DNA of 40,434 nt from a virus (IMGVR_UViG_3300047457_000468:1-40434), one strand, 5' to 3'; positions 1 to 7,803 are shown, numbered from the stretch's first letter. Notes: generated by a model not told the origin, from the letters alone. Numbers and translations: made by a program.

Positions 1-127
1 TGGCCGACCGCACGTCCAGCGGAAGATCGTCATCCGGGCGCGTCTCCGGAGGCTGCCAGTTTGGCAGGGTTGACTGCGCCCGCATCCACACATGTCGCCC
101 GACAAAGCCGTCGGCCACGTCCACCGA
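1..127. repeat. 127-bp exact direct repeat of 38552-38678
   Basis: Bases 1-127 match 38552-38678 exactly; the first mismatch is t at 128 against c at 38679. The match lies inside the primase-helicase reading frame. A contig start that shares one exact block of this size with an internal site is typical of a branch in a k-mer assembly graph, and 127 is a common largest k. It therefore probably marks the closure point of a circular or permuted genome, not a biological terminal repeat. Confidence 0.9.
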
Positions 128-1639
128 TGTCAGCACGCTGTGAAGGCTCTCCGGTGTGGTCGACCCGAGGATCGTCACGACAGGCGCAATCAGGTCCAGT
201 TTGCCGCCGCCCTTCACCAGCGACACCGCCGGGGACCACTTGTCGGTGCCCTTTGTGCTGAGCTCAGTCAGGCTCTGCTTGATGTCCTGCCGATGCGTCG
301 CCGCTCGAGGCCCCATCATGTTCCCGAGCTGCATCCCATACTCGTCCAACACAAGGCACGTCGCAGTGCCAGCCCCGACGGCCTTGCGCACACCGTCGAC
401 GAAGGCCGGACCGCTGCTGAAGCTGTTCGGCCCGCGCAGCGCCGGCCAGCACTCGTCGATGACCCGCGACAGACAGGACTGCGGACGGTTTTTGCCCTCG
501 CCCGACGACGCCATGGAAACGACGTAGAGACTCGACGTCGACCGGCGATACACGAGCCGACGGCCAGCCATCGCCGACCCGAGCGCCAGAAGCGCCGCGA
601 TCGTGAGCCCAGGCTGCGGATGGTCGGCGCCACGGATCACCCACCCACAGAACGTGTCGCAGAGCCCGCCGAGCGCCCGCACGTCGGCCAGCATGCGCCA
701 ACGCGCCGCGTCCTGTTCGGCTGGTGTCGGTCCCTTGGGCTTGGCCTTCTCCGGCGCCATGATCTCCGGCTCCACGACCAGCGCGTTGATCTCGTCGACA
801 TAGTAGCCGCTGTCCGACTGCACGATCGCCTTGTCTGCCGGGCTCCGTGGGTGCTCCGCGCCAGCCTTCAAGCCGCGCTCGATCGTGCTCCGCGACTTGC
901 GATCGCTCTCGCCCTCCCACCCACGGGCCACGCTGTAGAGCTCGTCGGCAGCCACACCGAACGACAGATGCCCGGCGCCGCAGATCTGGCCCAGTTTGAA
1001 CGCAGCCCGCACGAGGGCGTGGTTGCGCCCGCCCTTGCCCGTCCGCGCCACTTCGTCGACTTCCTGCCGCAGCGCCGTCTCTGCCCACGACGTCGCCGTG
1101 AGCGCAAAGGTCTGGCGCGTCAGCGTGATCGCCTGCTGTCTAGGCTTCACCCTGTCCACGATCCACGACGGCAGCGGCGCCGGATCAATGTCGTTCGTCC
1201 AGGCGTAGCCCTTGCCCTCGACGACGCTGGGATACACCACGACATAGCCGCCCTCCCCTCGTGTGTCGGCGTCAGGACTGATCGCATTGGGGCTTGACTT
1301 CGCCGTGTTTGGCAGCTTCAACCCATCCGGCAGGCGGTAGACGTAGTGCCACCCGCCGCCCCTTGTCCGCGCGATCCACGTCTCCGGCAGGCGCGGCATG
1401 ATCTCTGACGACGCCGCGTCAATGTCGACGACGTACACACCGGACACACTGCCCGTCGCAATCGCCACGTTGGCGCCCGGAGTCTTCTCCCACCACGACC
1501 GGATCGTGGCCTCGTCCGTTGTCGCATCCTTGCACCCGGCGCTACCCGCAAAAGGGATCTTCGTGCCGGGGCTGCATGGAAACACCGCAAGCCCGCGCTC
1601 TGCGTACATGAGCGCCGCTTCAAGATTGGTCATCGTCAC
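1..1639 (-). CDS. Primase-polymerase/helicase, first version (C-terminus off the window edge)
   Basis: This is the N-terminal 546 codons of a replication protein with a bifunctional primase-polymerase (prim-pol) domain followed by a DUF3987-type helicase/ATPase domain; it would prime and unwind phage DNA. It is the same protein as the complete gene at 37959-40190, with about two dozen substitutions in the shared part and no indels. Seen here are the DxD metal site near residue 72 (VVDID), the GGGWHYVY motif near 95-101, the ATPase loop SGEGKN near 379-384, and LVLDEYG near 429-435. I took the GTG at 1639 because it matches ATG 40190 in the other copy and follows GAGGTGA; ATG 1633 is the alternative. 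It lies 9 bases after the helicase stop. The frame runs open to base 1. Joined to 37959-38551 it would make exactly 744 codons including the stop, like the other copy, which supports a circular molecule. Confidence 0.9.
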   Translation of the reverse strand, partial: MTMTNLEAALMYAERGLAVFPCSPGTKIPFAGSAGCKDATTDEATIRSWWEKTPGANVAIATGSVSGVYVVDIDAASSEIMPRLPETWIARTRGGGWHYVYRLPDGLKLPNTAKSSPNAISPDADTRGEGGYVVVYPSVVEGKGYAWTNDIDPAPLPSWIVDRVKPRQQAITLTRQTFALTATSWAETALRQEVDEVARTGKGGRNHALVRAAFKLGQICGAGHLSFGVAADELYSVARGWEGESDRKSRSTIERGLKAGAEHPRSPADKAIVQSDSGYYVDEINALVVEPEIMAPEKAKPKGPTPAEQDAARWRMLADVRALGGLCDTFCGWVIRGADHPQPGLTIAALLALGSAMAGRRLVYRRSTSSLYVVSMASSGEGKNRPQSCLSRVIDECWPALRGPNSFSSGPAFVDGVRKAVGAGTATCLVLDEYGMQLGNMMGPRAATHRQDIKQSLTELSTKGTDKWSPAVSLVKGGGKLDLIAPVVTILGSTTPESLHSVLTSVDVADGFVGRHVWMRAQSTLPNWQPPETRPDDDLPLDVRSA

Positions 1640-1648
1640 GTTGTCACC

Positions 1649-3694
1649 TCACCAGGGAAGGTCGTCGTCAGAGGAAAAGATCTGGGGCGTTGTCCACGCG
1701 GGCTGCGCCGCTTCGATGATCTCGCTGCTGTGCGCAAGCCACTTGCTGGACCCGATGTGGTTCCCAAGGCACTCGCTGCACTGCACGAAGTAGAGCCGGC
1801 GCCCGAGGCTGTCCTCTTTCCACGTCACCTGCACATGTGCCGCCTGCGTCGAGCAAACTGCGCACATCTCGCCCAGACGCTCGGCGCACACGCGGTCCGC
1901 TTCGTTCTCGATCAAGCACGCGCCACAGGTGTTGCAGAAGTGCGTGTCAAGCCCATTGGCGATGGTCGGCCTGAACCCAAGCCGCGCGATCGTCTCTTTG
2001 CAGCACGGGGCCATGACAGGACCGCCATCGCCCTCGTCGCCGGGCTCGCGGCGCTCGCCATGATGGATGGCGACGACGCGATCCCACTTGCCTTCCTTCT
2101 CCGTCTCGATCGCCACGACCGGACGCATATGCCCCTCGTCGAGCAGCGCGATCGCGTCGTCGACGCTCTCGGGGACACGACACCCGACGTGTTCCTCCCA
2201 CCACCGCATCGCCTTGCGCCACGCAAAGCCGCCCATCTCGTGCTCGACGCACACCCACTCCGACGCAATCTTGCGCCCGAGCCCCAGCGGCCCACCTGGC
2301 GGGTAGTAGTCCATGCGCAACGTCGGAGGCGCCGTGTCGTCGCCGGTCTTGTAGTGCTTGCGCCACTCGACGGCGCCGACGTTGTGGCGCACAGGCGGGG
2401 CCTTGGGCTTGATCTCCAACGACAGCGCCGGCAGGTTGCTGGCCTTGTCGTTTGCCTTGCGCTCCGGTGCCGGCCATTCGTAGCCGCAGTGTCCACAGAC
2501 CCGCACCGCCGGAGCCTGCTGCGCAAGACACTGCGGGCATGTCTTCGTCGGTGCCTCGCCGTCGCTCTTCTTCCCCTTTGGTTTGATTTTGACGTCGTCG
2601 ATGGGGCCATGCCGCGCGATGTTGCCGCCGTAGTCCAAAAGCAGGCAGTCAGTCTTTCTGTCGGCCAGCCGCATGCCGCGCCCGACCATCTGGACGTAGA
2701 GCGACGGGCTCATGGTCGGCCTGACCAGCGCCAGCACGTCGACGACAGGCGCATCAAAGCCAGTCGTGAGGACGTCGCAGGACGCAAGGCACGCAAGCTG
2801 CCGAGCCTTGAAGCGCCCGATGATCTCGTCCCGCTGGCCCCGCTCCGTCTCGCCGGTGATCACGTCGCAGGACACGCCACGGATCTGCATCTCGTTCCGC
2901 AGCCGCTTTGCATGAGCCACCGACGTCCCGAAAATCATGGCCGACGTTCTCCCGCCATCGAGCGCGCCCTTGACGTCGTCGGCGACGACGCCGTTGATCT
3001 TGTCGACGTCGCACGCAAGCTCAAGGTCGCGTGCCGCAAACTCGCCCATGCGGACCCCGACGTCGGACAGGTCGATCTGCTCGCGGACGTAGCCCGTCAC
3101 GATGGGCGACAGCCACCCGTCACGGATGAGCCGCTTCACGTCGACGTCGTAGGCGACGGCGGTGAAAAGCGCGCTGTCCCCCTCGGTCAAGTAGCCTTGC
3201 CCGAGACGGTATGGGGTCGCTGTGTATCCCAGGATCCGCATGTCCGGGTTGACGCTGCGCAGGTCGGAGATCACGCGCTGGTATGACGTCGTGTCCTCGG
3301 GGCTCAGCAAGTGCGCCTCGTCGATGATCACAACGTCGACGTGCCCAAGCCGAGACGTCGCGCGGACGATGGACTGCACGCCGCAGATCGTGATCTGGTC
3401 GATCTCCTTCCGTCCAAGCCCCGCGCTGTAGACTCCGACCGGCGCCATCGGCCAGATCGACCGCACGGCCTTGGCATCCTGCACGATGAGCTCTGCCCGG
3501 TGGGTGGCGATCACCACGCGGCACCCGAAGTCCTGAACAAGCCGCCGCGTCGTCTCCCCAAGCGTGGGGCTTTTGCCGCTGCCCGTCGGCATCACCACAA
3601 GCGGGCTTGCTGGCTTGTCTGGCGTCGACGGAGCGCGCTCCCAGTAGGAAAACACCGCGTCGACTGCCTCTTGCTGGTAGTCCCTGAGTTTCAT
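1649..3694 (-). CDS. Superfamily 2 DEAH-box helicase with C-terminal zinc-binding modules
   Basis: A 681-residue ATP-dependent DNA helicase or translocase of the UvsW/SSL2/RAD25-like type, likely used in replication fork or recombination intermediate remodelling. Visible motifs are a Q-motif-like RDYQQEAV near residue 4, Walker A MPTGSGKS (35-42), DEAH box in VIIDEAHLL, motif III YTATP, and motif VI QMVGRGMR. A treble-clef-like CPQC...CGHC pair follows the helicase core, and further Cys pairs (CNTC, CAVC) lie near the C-terminus. I chose ATG 3694 (MKLRDYQQ) because AAAGGA precedes it and it begins at the conserved Q-motif; the frame stays open 15 codons upstream into the operator. It heads the minus-strand operon with the primase-helicase and is divergent from the Sak4 gene. 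Confidence 0.88.
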   Translation of the reverse strand: MKLRDYQQEAVDAVFSYWERAPSTPDKPASPLVVMPTGSGKSPTLGETTRRLVQDFGCRVVIATHRAELIVQDAKAVRSIWPMAPVGVYSAGLGRKEIDQITICGVQSIVRATSRLGHVDVVIIDEAHLLSPEDTTSYQRVISDLRSVNPDMRILGYTATPYRLGQGYLTEGDSALFTAVAYDVDVKRLIRDGWLSPIVTGYVREQIDLSDVGVRMGEFAARDLELACDVDKINGVVADDVKGALDGGRTSAMIFGTSVAHAKRLRNEMQIRGVSCDVITGETERGQRDEIIGRFKARQLACLASCDVLTTGFDAPVVDVLALVRPTMSPSLYVQMVGRGMRLADRKTDCLLLDYGGNIARHGPIDDVKIKPKGKKSDGEAPTKTCPQCLAQQAPAVRVCGHCGYEWPAPERKANDKASNLPALSLEIKPKAPPVRHNVGAVEWRKHYKTGDDTAPPTLRMDYYPPGGPLGLGRKIASEWVCVEHEMGGFAWRKAMRWWEEHVGCRVPESVDDAIALLDEGHMRPVVAIETEKEGKWDRVVAIHHGERREPGDEGDGGPVMAPCCKETIARLGFRPTIANGLDTHFCNTCGACLIENEADRVCAERLGEMCAVCSTQAAHVQVTWKEDSLGRRLYFVQCSECLGNHIGSSKWLAHSSEIIEAAQPAWTTPQIFSSDDDLPW

Positions 3695-3717
3695 CCGATC
3701 CTGTCCTTTCCTTTGTG

Positions 3718-3753
3718 CTTGACACCTTCTATCGGTCACCGATAGAAGTCAAG
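3718..3753. promoter_or_regulatory. Symmetric divergent promoter/operator
   Basis: A 21-bp palindrome at 3727-3747 has 10-bp arms (TTCTATCGGT / ACCGATAGAA) around one base. It is flanked by outward inverted CTTGAC (3718-3723) and GTCAAG (3748-3753). TTGACA on the plus strand (3719-3724) and TTGACT on the minus strand can both act as -35 boxes, with ATAGAA or TAGAAG-like -10 boxes formed by the palindrome arms. The site lies between the divergent helicase (start 3694) and Sak4 (start 3771) genes. It looks like a dimeric regulator site that covers both promoters. The small HTH protein at 5071-5322 is a possible binder, which is inference only. Confidence 0.7.
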
Positions 3754-3770
3754 GCACAAGAGGAGAACGC

Positions 3771-4493
3771 ATGCAGATCGTGAAGTTGAAGGAAGCCATC
3801 CGGCCTCACGCACCCAAGGTGCTGGTCTACGGTGACAGCGGCATCGGTAAGACGACGCTGATCGGCAGCCTGCCCGGCAAGGTGCTGATCGTGTCCGCAG
3901 AGTCGGGCCTGCTATCGCTGTCGTTTGCGTCTGGCGACGACCGTTTCGACGTCGTCGAGATTGAGACGGTCGATGACCTGATCGCCGTACACAAGCACCT
4001 GACCGGCAAGTCACACGGCTACGACTGGGTTGCGCTGGACAGCATCTCGGAGATCGCGGAGGTCGTGCTGACCGCCGAGAAGAAGAAGGTCACCGACCCG
4101 CGCCAGGCCTACGGCGCCGTCATCGAGCGCGTCACCGCTGCGATGCGCGCCTTCCGTGACCTGCCCATCGGCGTGTACTTCAGCGCCAAGCTTGCCAAAG
4201 TGAAGGACGACGCCACAGGCCGGATCTCCTACGGAATCAGCATGCCCGGCGCCAAGCTTGGCGACGCTGTCCCGTACCTCTTCGATGAGGTGTTCCGCCT
4301 CGTGTGTGTCGACGAGGTCGACCCCGACGGAAAGCGCGTGCCCGTGCGCTACCTCCAGACATCCGGCGATGCGCGCAGCATCGCCAAAGATCGCAGCGGG
4401 GCGCTTGACCCGCTCGAACCTGCTGACCTCGGCGCCGTGGTGGCGAAGATGGCGGCTCACGCTGGCGCGGCAGTCTCCGCGACGAAGGAGTGA
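3771..4493 (+). CDS. Sak4-like RecA-fold ATPase (phage recombinase)
   Basis: A 240-residue P-loop ATPase of the phage AAA/RecA-core family often called Sak4, which supports single-strand annealing or strand exchange together with an SSB-like partner. Walker A is GDSGIGKT at residues 21-28, a beta strand with an acidic end follows (VLIVSAESG), and a Walker B-like segment is YDWVALDSISEI near 85. The length is normal for the family. ATG 3771 has AGGAG at 3761-3765. It is the first plus-strand gene behind the divergent promoter and its stop overlaps the next gene region (GTGATG). The following DUF669 gene is the usual neighbour of Sak4 in phages, which strengthens the call. Confidence 0.85.
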   Translation: MQIVKLKEAIRPHAPKVLVYGDSGIGKTTLIGSLPGKVLIVSAESGLLSLSFASGDDRFDVVEIETVDDLIAVHKHLTGKSHGYDWVALDSISEIAEVVLTAEKKKVTDPRQAYGAVIERVTAAMRAFRDLPIGVYFSAKLAKVKDDATGRISYGISMPGAKLGDAVPYLFDEVFRLVCVDEVDPDGKRVPVRYLQTSGDARSIAKDRSGALDPLEPADLGAVVAKMAAHAGAAVSATKE

Positions 4494-4498
4494 TGACC

Positions 4499-5017
4499 AT
4501 GTCCGACTGGATGAACGACAACGACCCCCTCGCCCTCGACTTTGACCCCGCCACCGTCGAGCGCCGCCCGTCCAGCTTCGACCCGCTGCCCGCCGGTGAC
4601 TACCCGTTCACCGTCAGCAAGATCGAGGCGAAGAAGACCCGCGACGAGCAGAGCGTGCAGGCCAACGTGGAGTTGACCGTCGACGACGGCGAGCACAAGG
4701 GCCGCAAGGTCTGGACTCGCATCACGCTGCGCACCATCCGCACCGATGAGAAGGGTCAGCAGATGCTCGACATCGGCAAGCGACAGGCCGCCGAGCTTCA
4801 GGACGCCTGCGGCGTGACCGGCATGAGCCTGTCGCCGTGTGTCGGCTGCCAGATCATCGGCAAGTTGAAGGTGCGCCCCGCCGCCAACGGCTACGACGCC
4901 AGCAACGACGTCGTCGCGTTCAAGCCGCGCGCCGGTGTCGCTGCGCCCGTGATCGCTGCGAGCAAGCCCGCTGCACCGCCGACGAGCCGCCCCGGCTTCA
5001 TGACCCGCAAGGCGTGA
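4499..5017 (+). CDS. DUF669-family protein, probable single-strand DNA-binding partner
   Basis: A 172-residue protein resembling the phage DUF669 family, which commonly follows Sak4-type ATPases and is thought to bind single-stranded DNA. Visible are the LPAGDYPFTVSKIEAKKT strand pair, ELTVDDGEHKGRKVWTRITL and an alanine/proline-rich tail before GFMTRKA, a layout like other phage SSBs with a disordered C-terminus. GTG 4490, ATG 4493 and ATG 4499 are all in frame. I prefer 4499 because GAAGGAG ends at 4490, which gives a normal 8-base spacing, whereas ATG 4493 would be too close. It is followed by a terminator hairpin. Confidence 0.75.
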   Translation: MSDWMNDNDPLALDFDPATVERRPSSFDPLPAGDYPFTVSKIEAKKTRDEQSVQANVELTVDDGEHKGRKVWTRITLRTIRTDEKGQQMLDIGKRQAAELQDACGVTGMSLSPCVGCQIIGKLKVRPAANGYDASNDVVAFKPRAGVAAPVIAASKPAAPPTSRPGFMTRKA

Positions 5018-5026
5018 AGCCACATC

Positions 5027-5060
5027 GCCCCGCACGGATCACCGTGCGGGGCTTTGCCTT
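5027..5060 (+). terminator. Terminator-like hairpin after the recombination genes
   Basis: An 11-bp GC-rich stem (5027-5037 with 5042-5052) with an ATCA loop is followed by a short TTTGCCTT tract. The T run is weak, so it may be a leaky terminator or attenuator. It separates the Sak4/DUF669 pair from the HTH gene, whose ribosome site GGAG lies just after it. Confidence 0.55.
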
Positions 5061-5070
5061 GGAGATCTAC

Positions 5071-5322
5071 ATGGCCCGCACCTGGTATCACCCGAAAACC
5101 GGCGCCCGCACCATCCTCGACGGCACCCGCCTGCGCGGCTTGCGCGAAGGCATGGGCATGAGCCTGCCCGACGTGGCCCGCGAGACGCGCTGTAGCGTCG
5201 CCAGCCTGTCAGTCTGGGAGAACGAGGGCGCCTGCCCGTCGGCTGAGTCGATCGCCGCTCTGCGGGCGTTCTACGGCGCTGCGCTTGAGGAGTCCGGCGC
5301 ACTCACGGTGTCGCATGCCTGA
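5071..5322 (+). CDS. Small XRE-like helix-turn-helix DNA-binding protein
   Basis: An 83-residue protein with one HTH_3/XRE-type domain: LRGLREGMGMSLPDVARETRCSV is helix 1-2 and ASLSVWENEGACPS contains the recognition helix and the typical WE turn. It is likely a transcription regulator, and the palindrome at 3727-3747 is a candidate target (inference). ATG 5071 has GGAG at 5061-5064. Its end overlaps the start of the RusA-like gene by 8 bases. Confidence 0.75.
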   Translation: MARTWYHPKTGARTILDGTRLRGLREGMGMSLPDVARETRCSVASLSVWENEGACPSAESIAALRAFYGAALEESGALTVSHA

Positions 5323-5677
5323 CCCCATCCACCTCTACGCGCCGCTCAAACTCGACGCATGGACCAACGTGCGCGGCCACTGGCGCACAACGCAGAAGCG
5401 CAAGGACCGCGAGAAGCAAACGACGTCGTGGCTCCTGCGCTCGCGCGTGCTGCCGGACCTTCCCGTCGTGGTCACCTTCACGCGCATTTCACCGCGCGAC
5501 CTCGACGACGACAACCTGCCGTCGGCCTTCAAGTATGTGCGTGACACCATCGCCGCGCACTACGGAACGCACGATGGAACAAGCGCGCCGATCACCTGGC
5601 GCTACCACCAACGCCGTGCGCGCGCCGACGAGACGGCGCGGTATGGATTCACGATTGAGATTGAGGCCAACAAGTGA
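5315..5677 (+). CDS. RusA-like Holliday junction resolvase
   Basis: A 120-residue protein matching the size of RusA-type endonucleases, which cut four-way DNA junctions made during recombination and before packaging. The signature is RDLDDDNLPSAFKYVRDTIA near residues 62-81, with the clustered acidic residues that bind metal, followed by a short beta tail. The basic WRTTQKRKDREKQ segment near residue 21 is also typical. I chose ATG 5315, which overlaps the HTH stop; the frame extends to TTG 5285 but that start has no support. It couples by GTGA to the exonuclease gene. Confidence 0.8.
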   Translation: MPDPIHLYAPLKLDAWTNVRGHWRTTQKRKDREKQTTSWLLRSRVLPDLPVVVTFTRISPRDLDDDNLPSAFKYVRDTIAAHYGTHDGTSAPITWRYHQRRARADETARYGFTIEIEANK

Positions 5678-6354
5678 TCCTCTACATCGACACCGAAACC
5701 GGCCCGAGCACGCGCCCGGACGTCGTGGCTCATATTGCGCGCAAGCACTTCGACCCCGCCGACCTCGAAGGCAGCGCGAAGGACGCGGCGAAGGCCCTCG
5801 AGAAGACGTCGCTGTCGGGCACCTTCGGCGAGCTCTGGGTCATCTCCTGCGCCACCGACAATGACGAGCCGATCACCTACGTCCGCGATCGCAACGACCC
5901 CGACGGCGAGGGCGCCATGTTGCGCCGGTTTGCGCGCGACATGATCGACCTCGACAAAGACCTCCAGTTCGCGAGGTACCTCGACGCGATCGTGGCTCAC
6001 GGCGCCGACTTTGACCGTGGGATGCTGCGCCAGCGCGCAACGGCGCACGGAATCTATCTGCCCTCGGCGATCACGGCGTGGGGCCTGCGCCCCTGGGACA
6101 GGGCCAATCGGTGGGTCTGCACGATGGAGATGTGGACCGGCGACGCCCGCACCCGCGTGTCGCTCGAGGATCTGGCGCTCGCCCTCGCGGTGGATGCGCC
6201 GGTCAAAGGCGCCGACGGCGTGACCGGCGATCAGGTCTGGGCCTTGATCTGTGCGGGCCACCTCGACCGCGTGGCGTCCTACTGCGCCGACGACGTCCGC
6301 CGCGTGCGTGCGATCTACCAGCGGATCATGGCTGCGCGCCGGCCTGATCTGTAG
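5674..6354 (+). CDS. DnaQ-like 3'-5' exonuclease (DEDD family)
   Basis: A 226-residue exonuclease of the DEDD/DnaQ fold, likely a proofreading or recombination nuclease. Exo I is ILYIDTET at residues 2-9 (Asp and Glu), Exo II is IVAHGADFDRGML near 109-121, and Exo III is ASYCADDVRRVRAIYQ near 200-216. The Y-x(3)-D spacing puts it in the DEDDy group. It starts with GTG 5674, overlapping the RusA stop by four bases. It ends the recombination block; a new promoter follows 50 bases later. Confidence 0.82.
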   Translation: MILYIDTETGPSTRPDVVAHIARKHFDPADLEGSAKDAAKALEKTSLSGTFGELWVISCATDNDEPITYVRDRNDPDGEGAMLRRFARDMIDLDKDLQFARYLDAIVAHGADFDRGMLRQRATAHGIYLPSAITAWGLRPWDRANRWVCTMEMWTGDARTRVSLEDLALALAVDAPVKGADGVTGDQVWALICAGHLDRVASYCADDVRRVRAIYQRIMAARRPDL

Positions 6355-6403
6355 CCTGATCCCGCATCCCAAAGCCACGCCAGCACAATCAACACACGAG
6401 CGC

Positions 6404-6432
6404 TTGACAGCCGCCTAGCGGGTGTGTAGGCT
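6404..6432 (+). promoter_or_regulatory. Sigma-70-like promoter for the accessory early genes
   Basis: A perfect TTGACA (6404-6409) is separated by 17 bp from TAGGCT (6427-6432). It lies in the 124-bp gap between the exonuclease and the next gene, followed by a leader hairpin and GGGAGAGA before ATG 6479. The layout resembles the minus-strand promoter at 37450-37423. Confidence 0.75.
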
Positions 6433-6441
6433 GTGGATGTG

Positions 6442-6459
6442 GCCGGCAGGGGTGCCGGC
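6442..6459 (+). promoter_or_regulatory. 5'-leader hairpin
   Basis: GCCGGCA (6442-6448) pairs with TGCCGGC (6453-6459) around a GGGG loop. It would form in the leader of the transcript from the 6404 promoter. There is no T run, so it is more likely a stability or translation element than a terminator. Confidence 0.5.
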
Positions 6460-6478
6460 ACGAAACAGGGAGAGACAG

Positions 6479-6685
6479 ATGAACACCAACAACACCATCA
6501 CCACGACCGACACCTACATCGCCCGCAAGAGCGGCAAGCGCGTCCGCATCCGTGTGCGCCCGGTCGGCATCAACTTCGGCTGGGTTGGCGAGCTGGTCGC
6601 CCGCAACGGTCGCATCGTCGACGAGACGGACGTGCGCGGCTTCGCCGCTGCCGCGCACGACGCCGCGCTCGCGCTGACCCGCTGA
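6479..6685 (+). CDS. Small early protein, unknown function
   Basis: A 68-residue protein with no family I recognise. After a Thr/Asn-rich start, a basic beta-like segment (YIARKSGKRVRIRVRPVGINFGWVGELVARNG) is followed by an alanine-rich helix. ATG 6479 is well supported by GGGAGAGA and by the strong promoter and leader directly upstream. As the first gene of this early transcript it may act on the host soon after infection, which is inference from position only. Confidence 0.65.
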   Translation: MNTNNTITTTDTYIARKSGKRVRIRVRPVGINFGWVGELVARNGRIVDETDVRGFAAAAHDAALALTR

Positions 6686-6708
6686 CCCACCACCGACAAC
6701 CCACCCAG

Positions 6709-6737
6709 CCACAGCCGGTCTAGAGCCCGGCTTGTGG
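6709..6737 (+). promoter_or_regulatory. Intergenic hairpin before the acidic gene
   Basis: CCACAGCCGG (6709-6718) pairs with CCGGCTTGTGG (6727-6737) with one bulged T and an 8-base loop. No T run follows; the next ribosome site AGGAGAGA starts four bases later. It may be an RNA processing or stability element. Confidence 0.4.
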
Positions 6738-6753
6738 CGTCAGGAGAGACACC

Positions 6754-6954
6754 ATGACCGCATACATCCCCCCCGGCGCCGATCAGTACTGGGAAGACGC
6801 CGTGGACACCACCGACTACCGCGACGACCCGCCGCCCGACGACCACGAGATCACCGACGAGACGGCCGAAGCGTGGGCTGCCGAAATGGGCGAGGACTAC
6901 GACGAAGAGGGCGTCATCGCCGCCCTCGCAGAAATCTACGGGGTGCCGGTGTGA
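6754..6954 (+). CDS. Small acidic protein
   Basis: A 66-residue, strongly acidic protein (about 20 Asp/Glu) with no recognised domain. It has a proline/aspartate-rich middle (DDPPPDDHE) and a C-terminal helix ending in YGVPV. ATG 6754 follows AGGAGAGACACC. Small acidic early phage proteins can be DNA mimics or host-enzyme inhibitors; nothing here proves that. Its stop overlaps the next start (GTGATG). Confidence 0.6.
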   Translation: MTAYIPPGADQYWEDAVDTTDYRDDPPPDDHEITDETAEAWAAEMGEDYDEEGVIAALAEIYGVPV

Positions 6955-7100
6955 TGTGCAAATCCATGCGCAAGGCCATCGTGGCCGAAGCCCGTCGTCG
7001 TCGCCTGCCCGTGTGGGCGCTGCTCATCCTCACCGACACCACGACGTCCATGGAAGACGTCCAGCGCCGGATGGCTGCTATCAGGAGGCCCCATGCGTGA
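6954..7100 (+). CDS. Small basic protein
   Basis: A 48-residue basic protein (MCKSMRKAIVAEARRRRLPVW, then LILTDTTTSMEDVQRRMAAIRR) with no recognised family. ATG 6954 shares one base with the upstream stop and fits the run of coupled small genes. It overlaps the next gene by 8 bases. Support is positional, so moderate. Confidence 0.5.
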   Translation: MCKSMRKAIVAEARRRRLPVWALLILTDTTTSMEDVQRRMAAIRRPHA

Positions 7101-7245
7101 CCCAGACCGCTACCTGCCCGATCCGGGCCTTGAGCCCGCCGAGGAGTGCGAGACGTGCCACCGCGAGGTGTGCCGGTGCGACGAATACGAGTCCGACGAC
7201 GAGCGCGAGGAGCGTGAGGCGTGGGAAGTGGGGTTGCCGCTGTGA
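7093..7245 (+). CDS. Small Cys-cluster protein
   Basis: A 50-residue acidic protein with a CETCHREVCRC cluster in its first half that could hold one zinc ion, followed by a Glu/Asp-rich tail. AGGAGG lies seven bases before ATG 7093, an unusually good ribosome site here. The stop is overlapped by the GTG of the following methyltransferase-like gene. Confidence 0.6.
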   Translation: MRDPDRYLPDPGLEPAEECETCHREVCRCDEYESDDEREEREAWEVGLPL

Positions 7246-7787
7246 GAGTCCTTGTCGCGTGTGAATACAGCGGGCGCGTCCGTGACGCCTTCCGCGCCAG
7301 GGGCCACGACGCCATGTCGTGTGACCTGCTTCCGACCGAGGTCGACGGCCCGCACTACCAGGGCGACGTGTTCGACGTCATCAGCGATGGGTGGGATCTC
7401 ATGATTGCTCACCCGCCGTGCACGCACCTTGCCGTGAGCGGAGCCAGGCACTTCCATCGGAAGCAGGTGGAGCAGGCGCAGGCCCTCGACTTCGTGCGCG
7501 CCCTCATGGACGCGCCGATCGCACGGATCGCCGTCGAGAACCCGATTAGCGTCATCTCGTCGAAGATCCGCAAGCCTGACCAGATCATCCAGCCGTGGAT
7601 GTTCGGCCACGGCGAAACCAAGGCAACGTGCCTATGGCTGAAGAACCTGGCGCCGCTCAAGCCCACCGACATCGTCGACGGGCGCGAGGCCAAGGTACAC
7701 CGCATGCCGCCAGGCCCGAACCGATGGAAAGAGCGATCCCGCACCTACGCCGGGATCGCCGCCGCAATGGCAAACCAGTGGGGCTGA
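7242..7787 (+). CDS. C5-cytosine methyltransferase-like protein, compact phage form
   Basis: A 181-residue protein of a compact phage family with the fold of DNA cytosine-C5 methyltransferases. The start RVLVACEYSGRVRDAFRARGHDA matches the SAM-binding motif I region, AHPPCTHLAVSG carries the catalytic PPC motif, and VENP near residue 101 matches motif VI. It is much shorter than a full enzyme and I see no obvious target recognition domain, so it may modify DNA with a partner or act on something else. GTG 7242 gives the family's usual beginning and overlaps the preceding stop (GTGA). It may protect phage DNA from restriction. Confidence 0.72.
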   Translation: MRVLVACEYSGRVRDAFRARGHDAMSCDLLPTEVDGPHYQGDVFDVISDGWDLMIAHPPCTHLAVSGARHFHRKQVEQAQALDFVRALMDAPIARIAVENPISVISSKIRKPDQIIQPWMFGHGETKATCLWLKNLAPLKPTDIVDGREAKVHRMPPGPNRWKERSRTYAGIAAAMANQWG

Positions 7788-7803
7788 AAGCCCAGGAGAC
7801 ACC

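Noticed and set aside
1-127. Terminal direct repeats of a virion DNA end
   Set aside because: The second copy is internal, 1.76 kb from the right end, lies within a gene, and is followed by an allelic version of the same gene. An assembly branch explains it better.
92-1297. 401-codon plus-strand frames at 92-1297 and 38643-39848, open in both primase alleles
   Set aside because: They are antisense to the prim-pol/helicase gene. Being open in both copies follows from the conserved protein on the other strand, and differences between the copies do not favour synonymous change in this frame.
1730-3286. 518-codon plus-strand frame opposite the helicase
   Set aside because: The opposite strand has all helicase motifs; this frame is a GC-driven shadow without a start signal.
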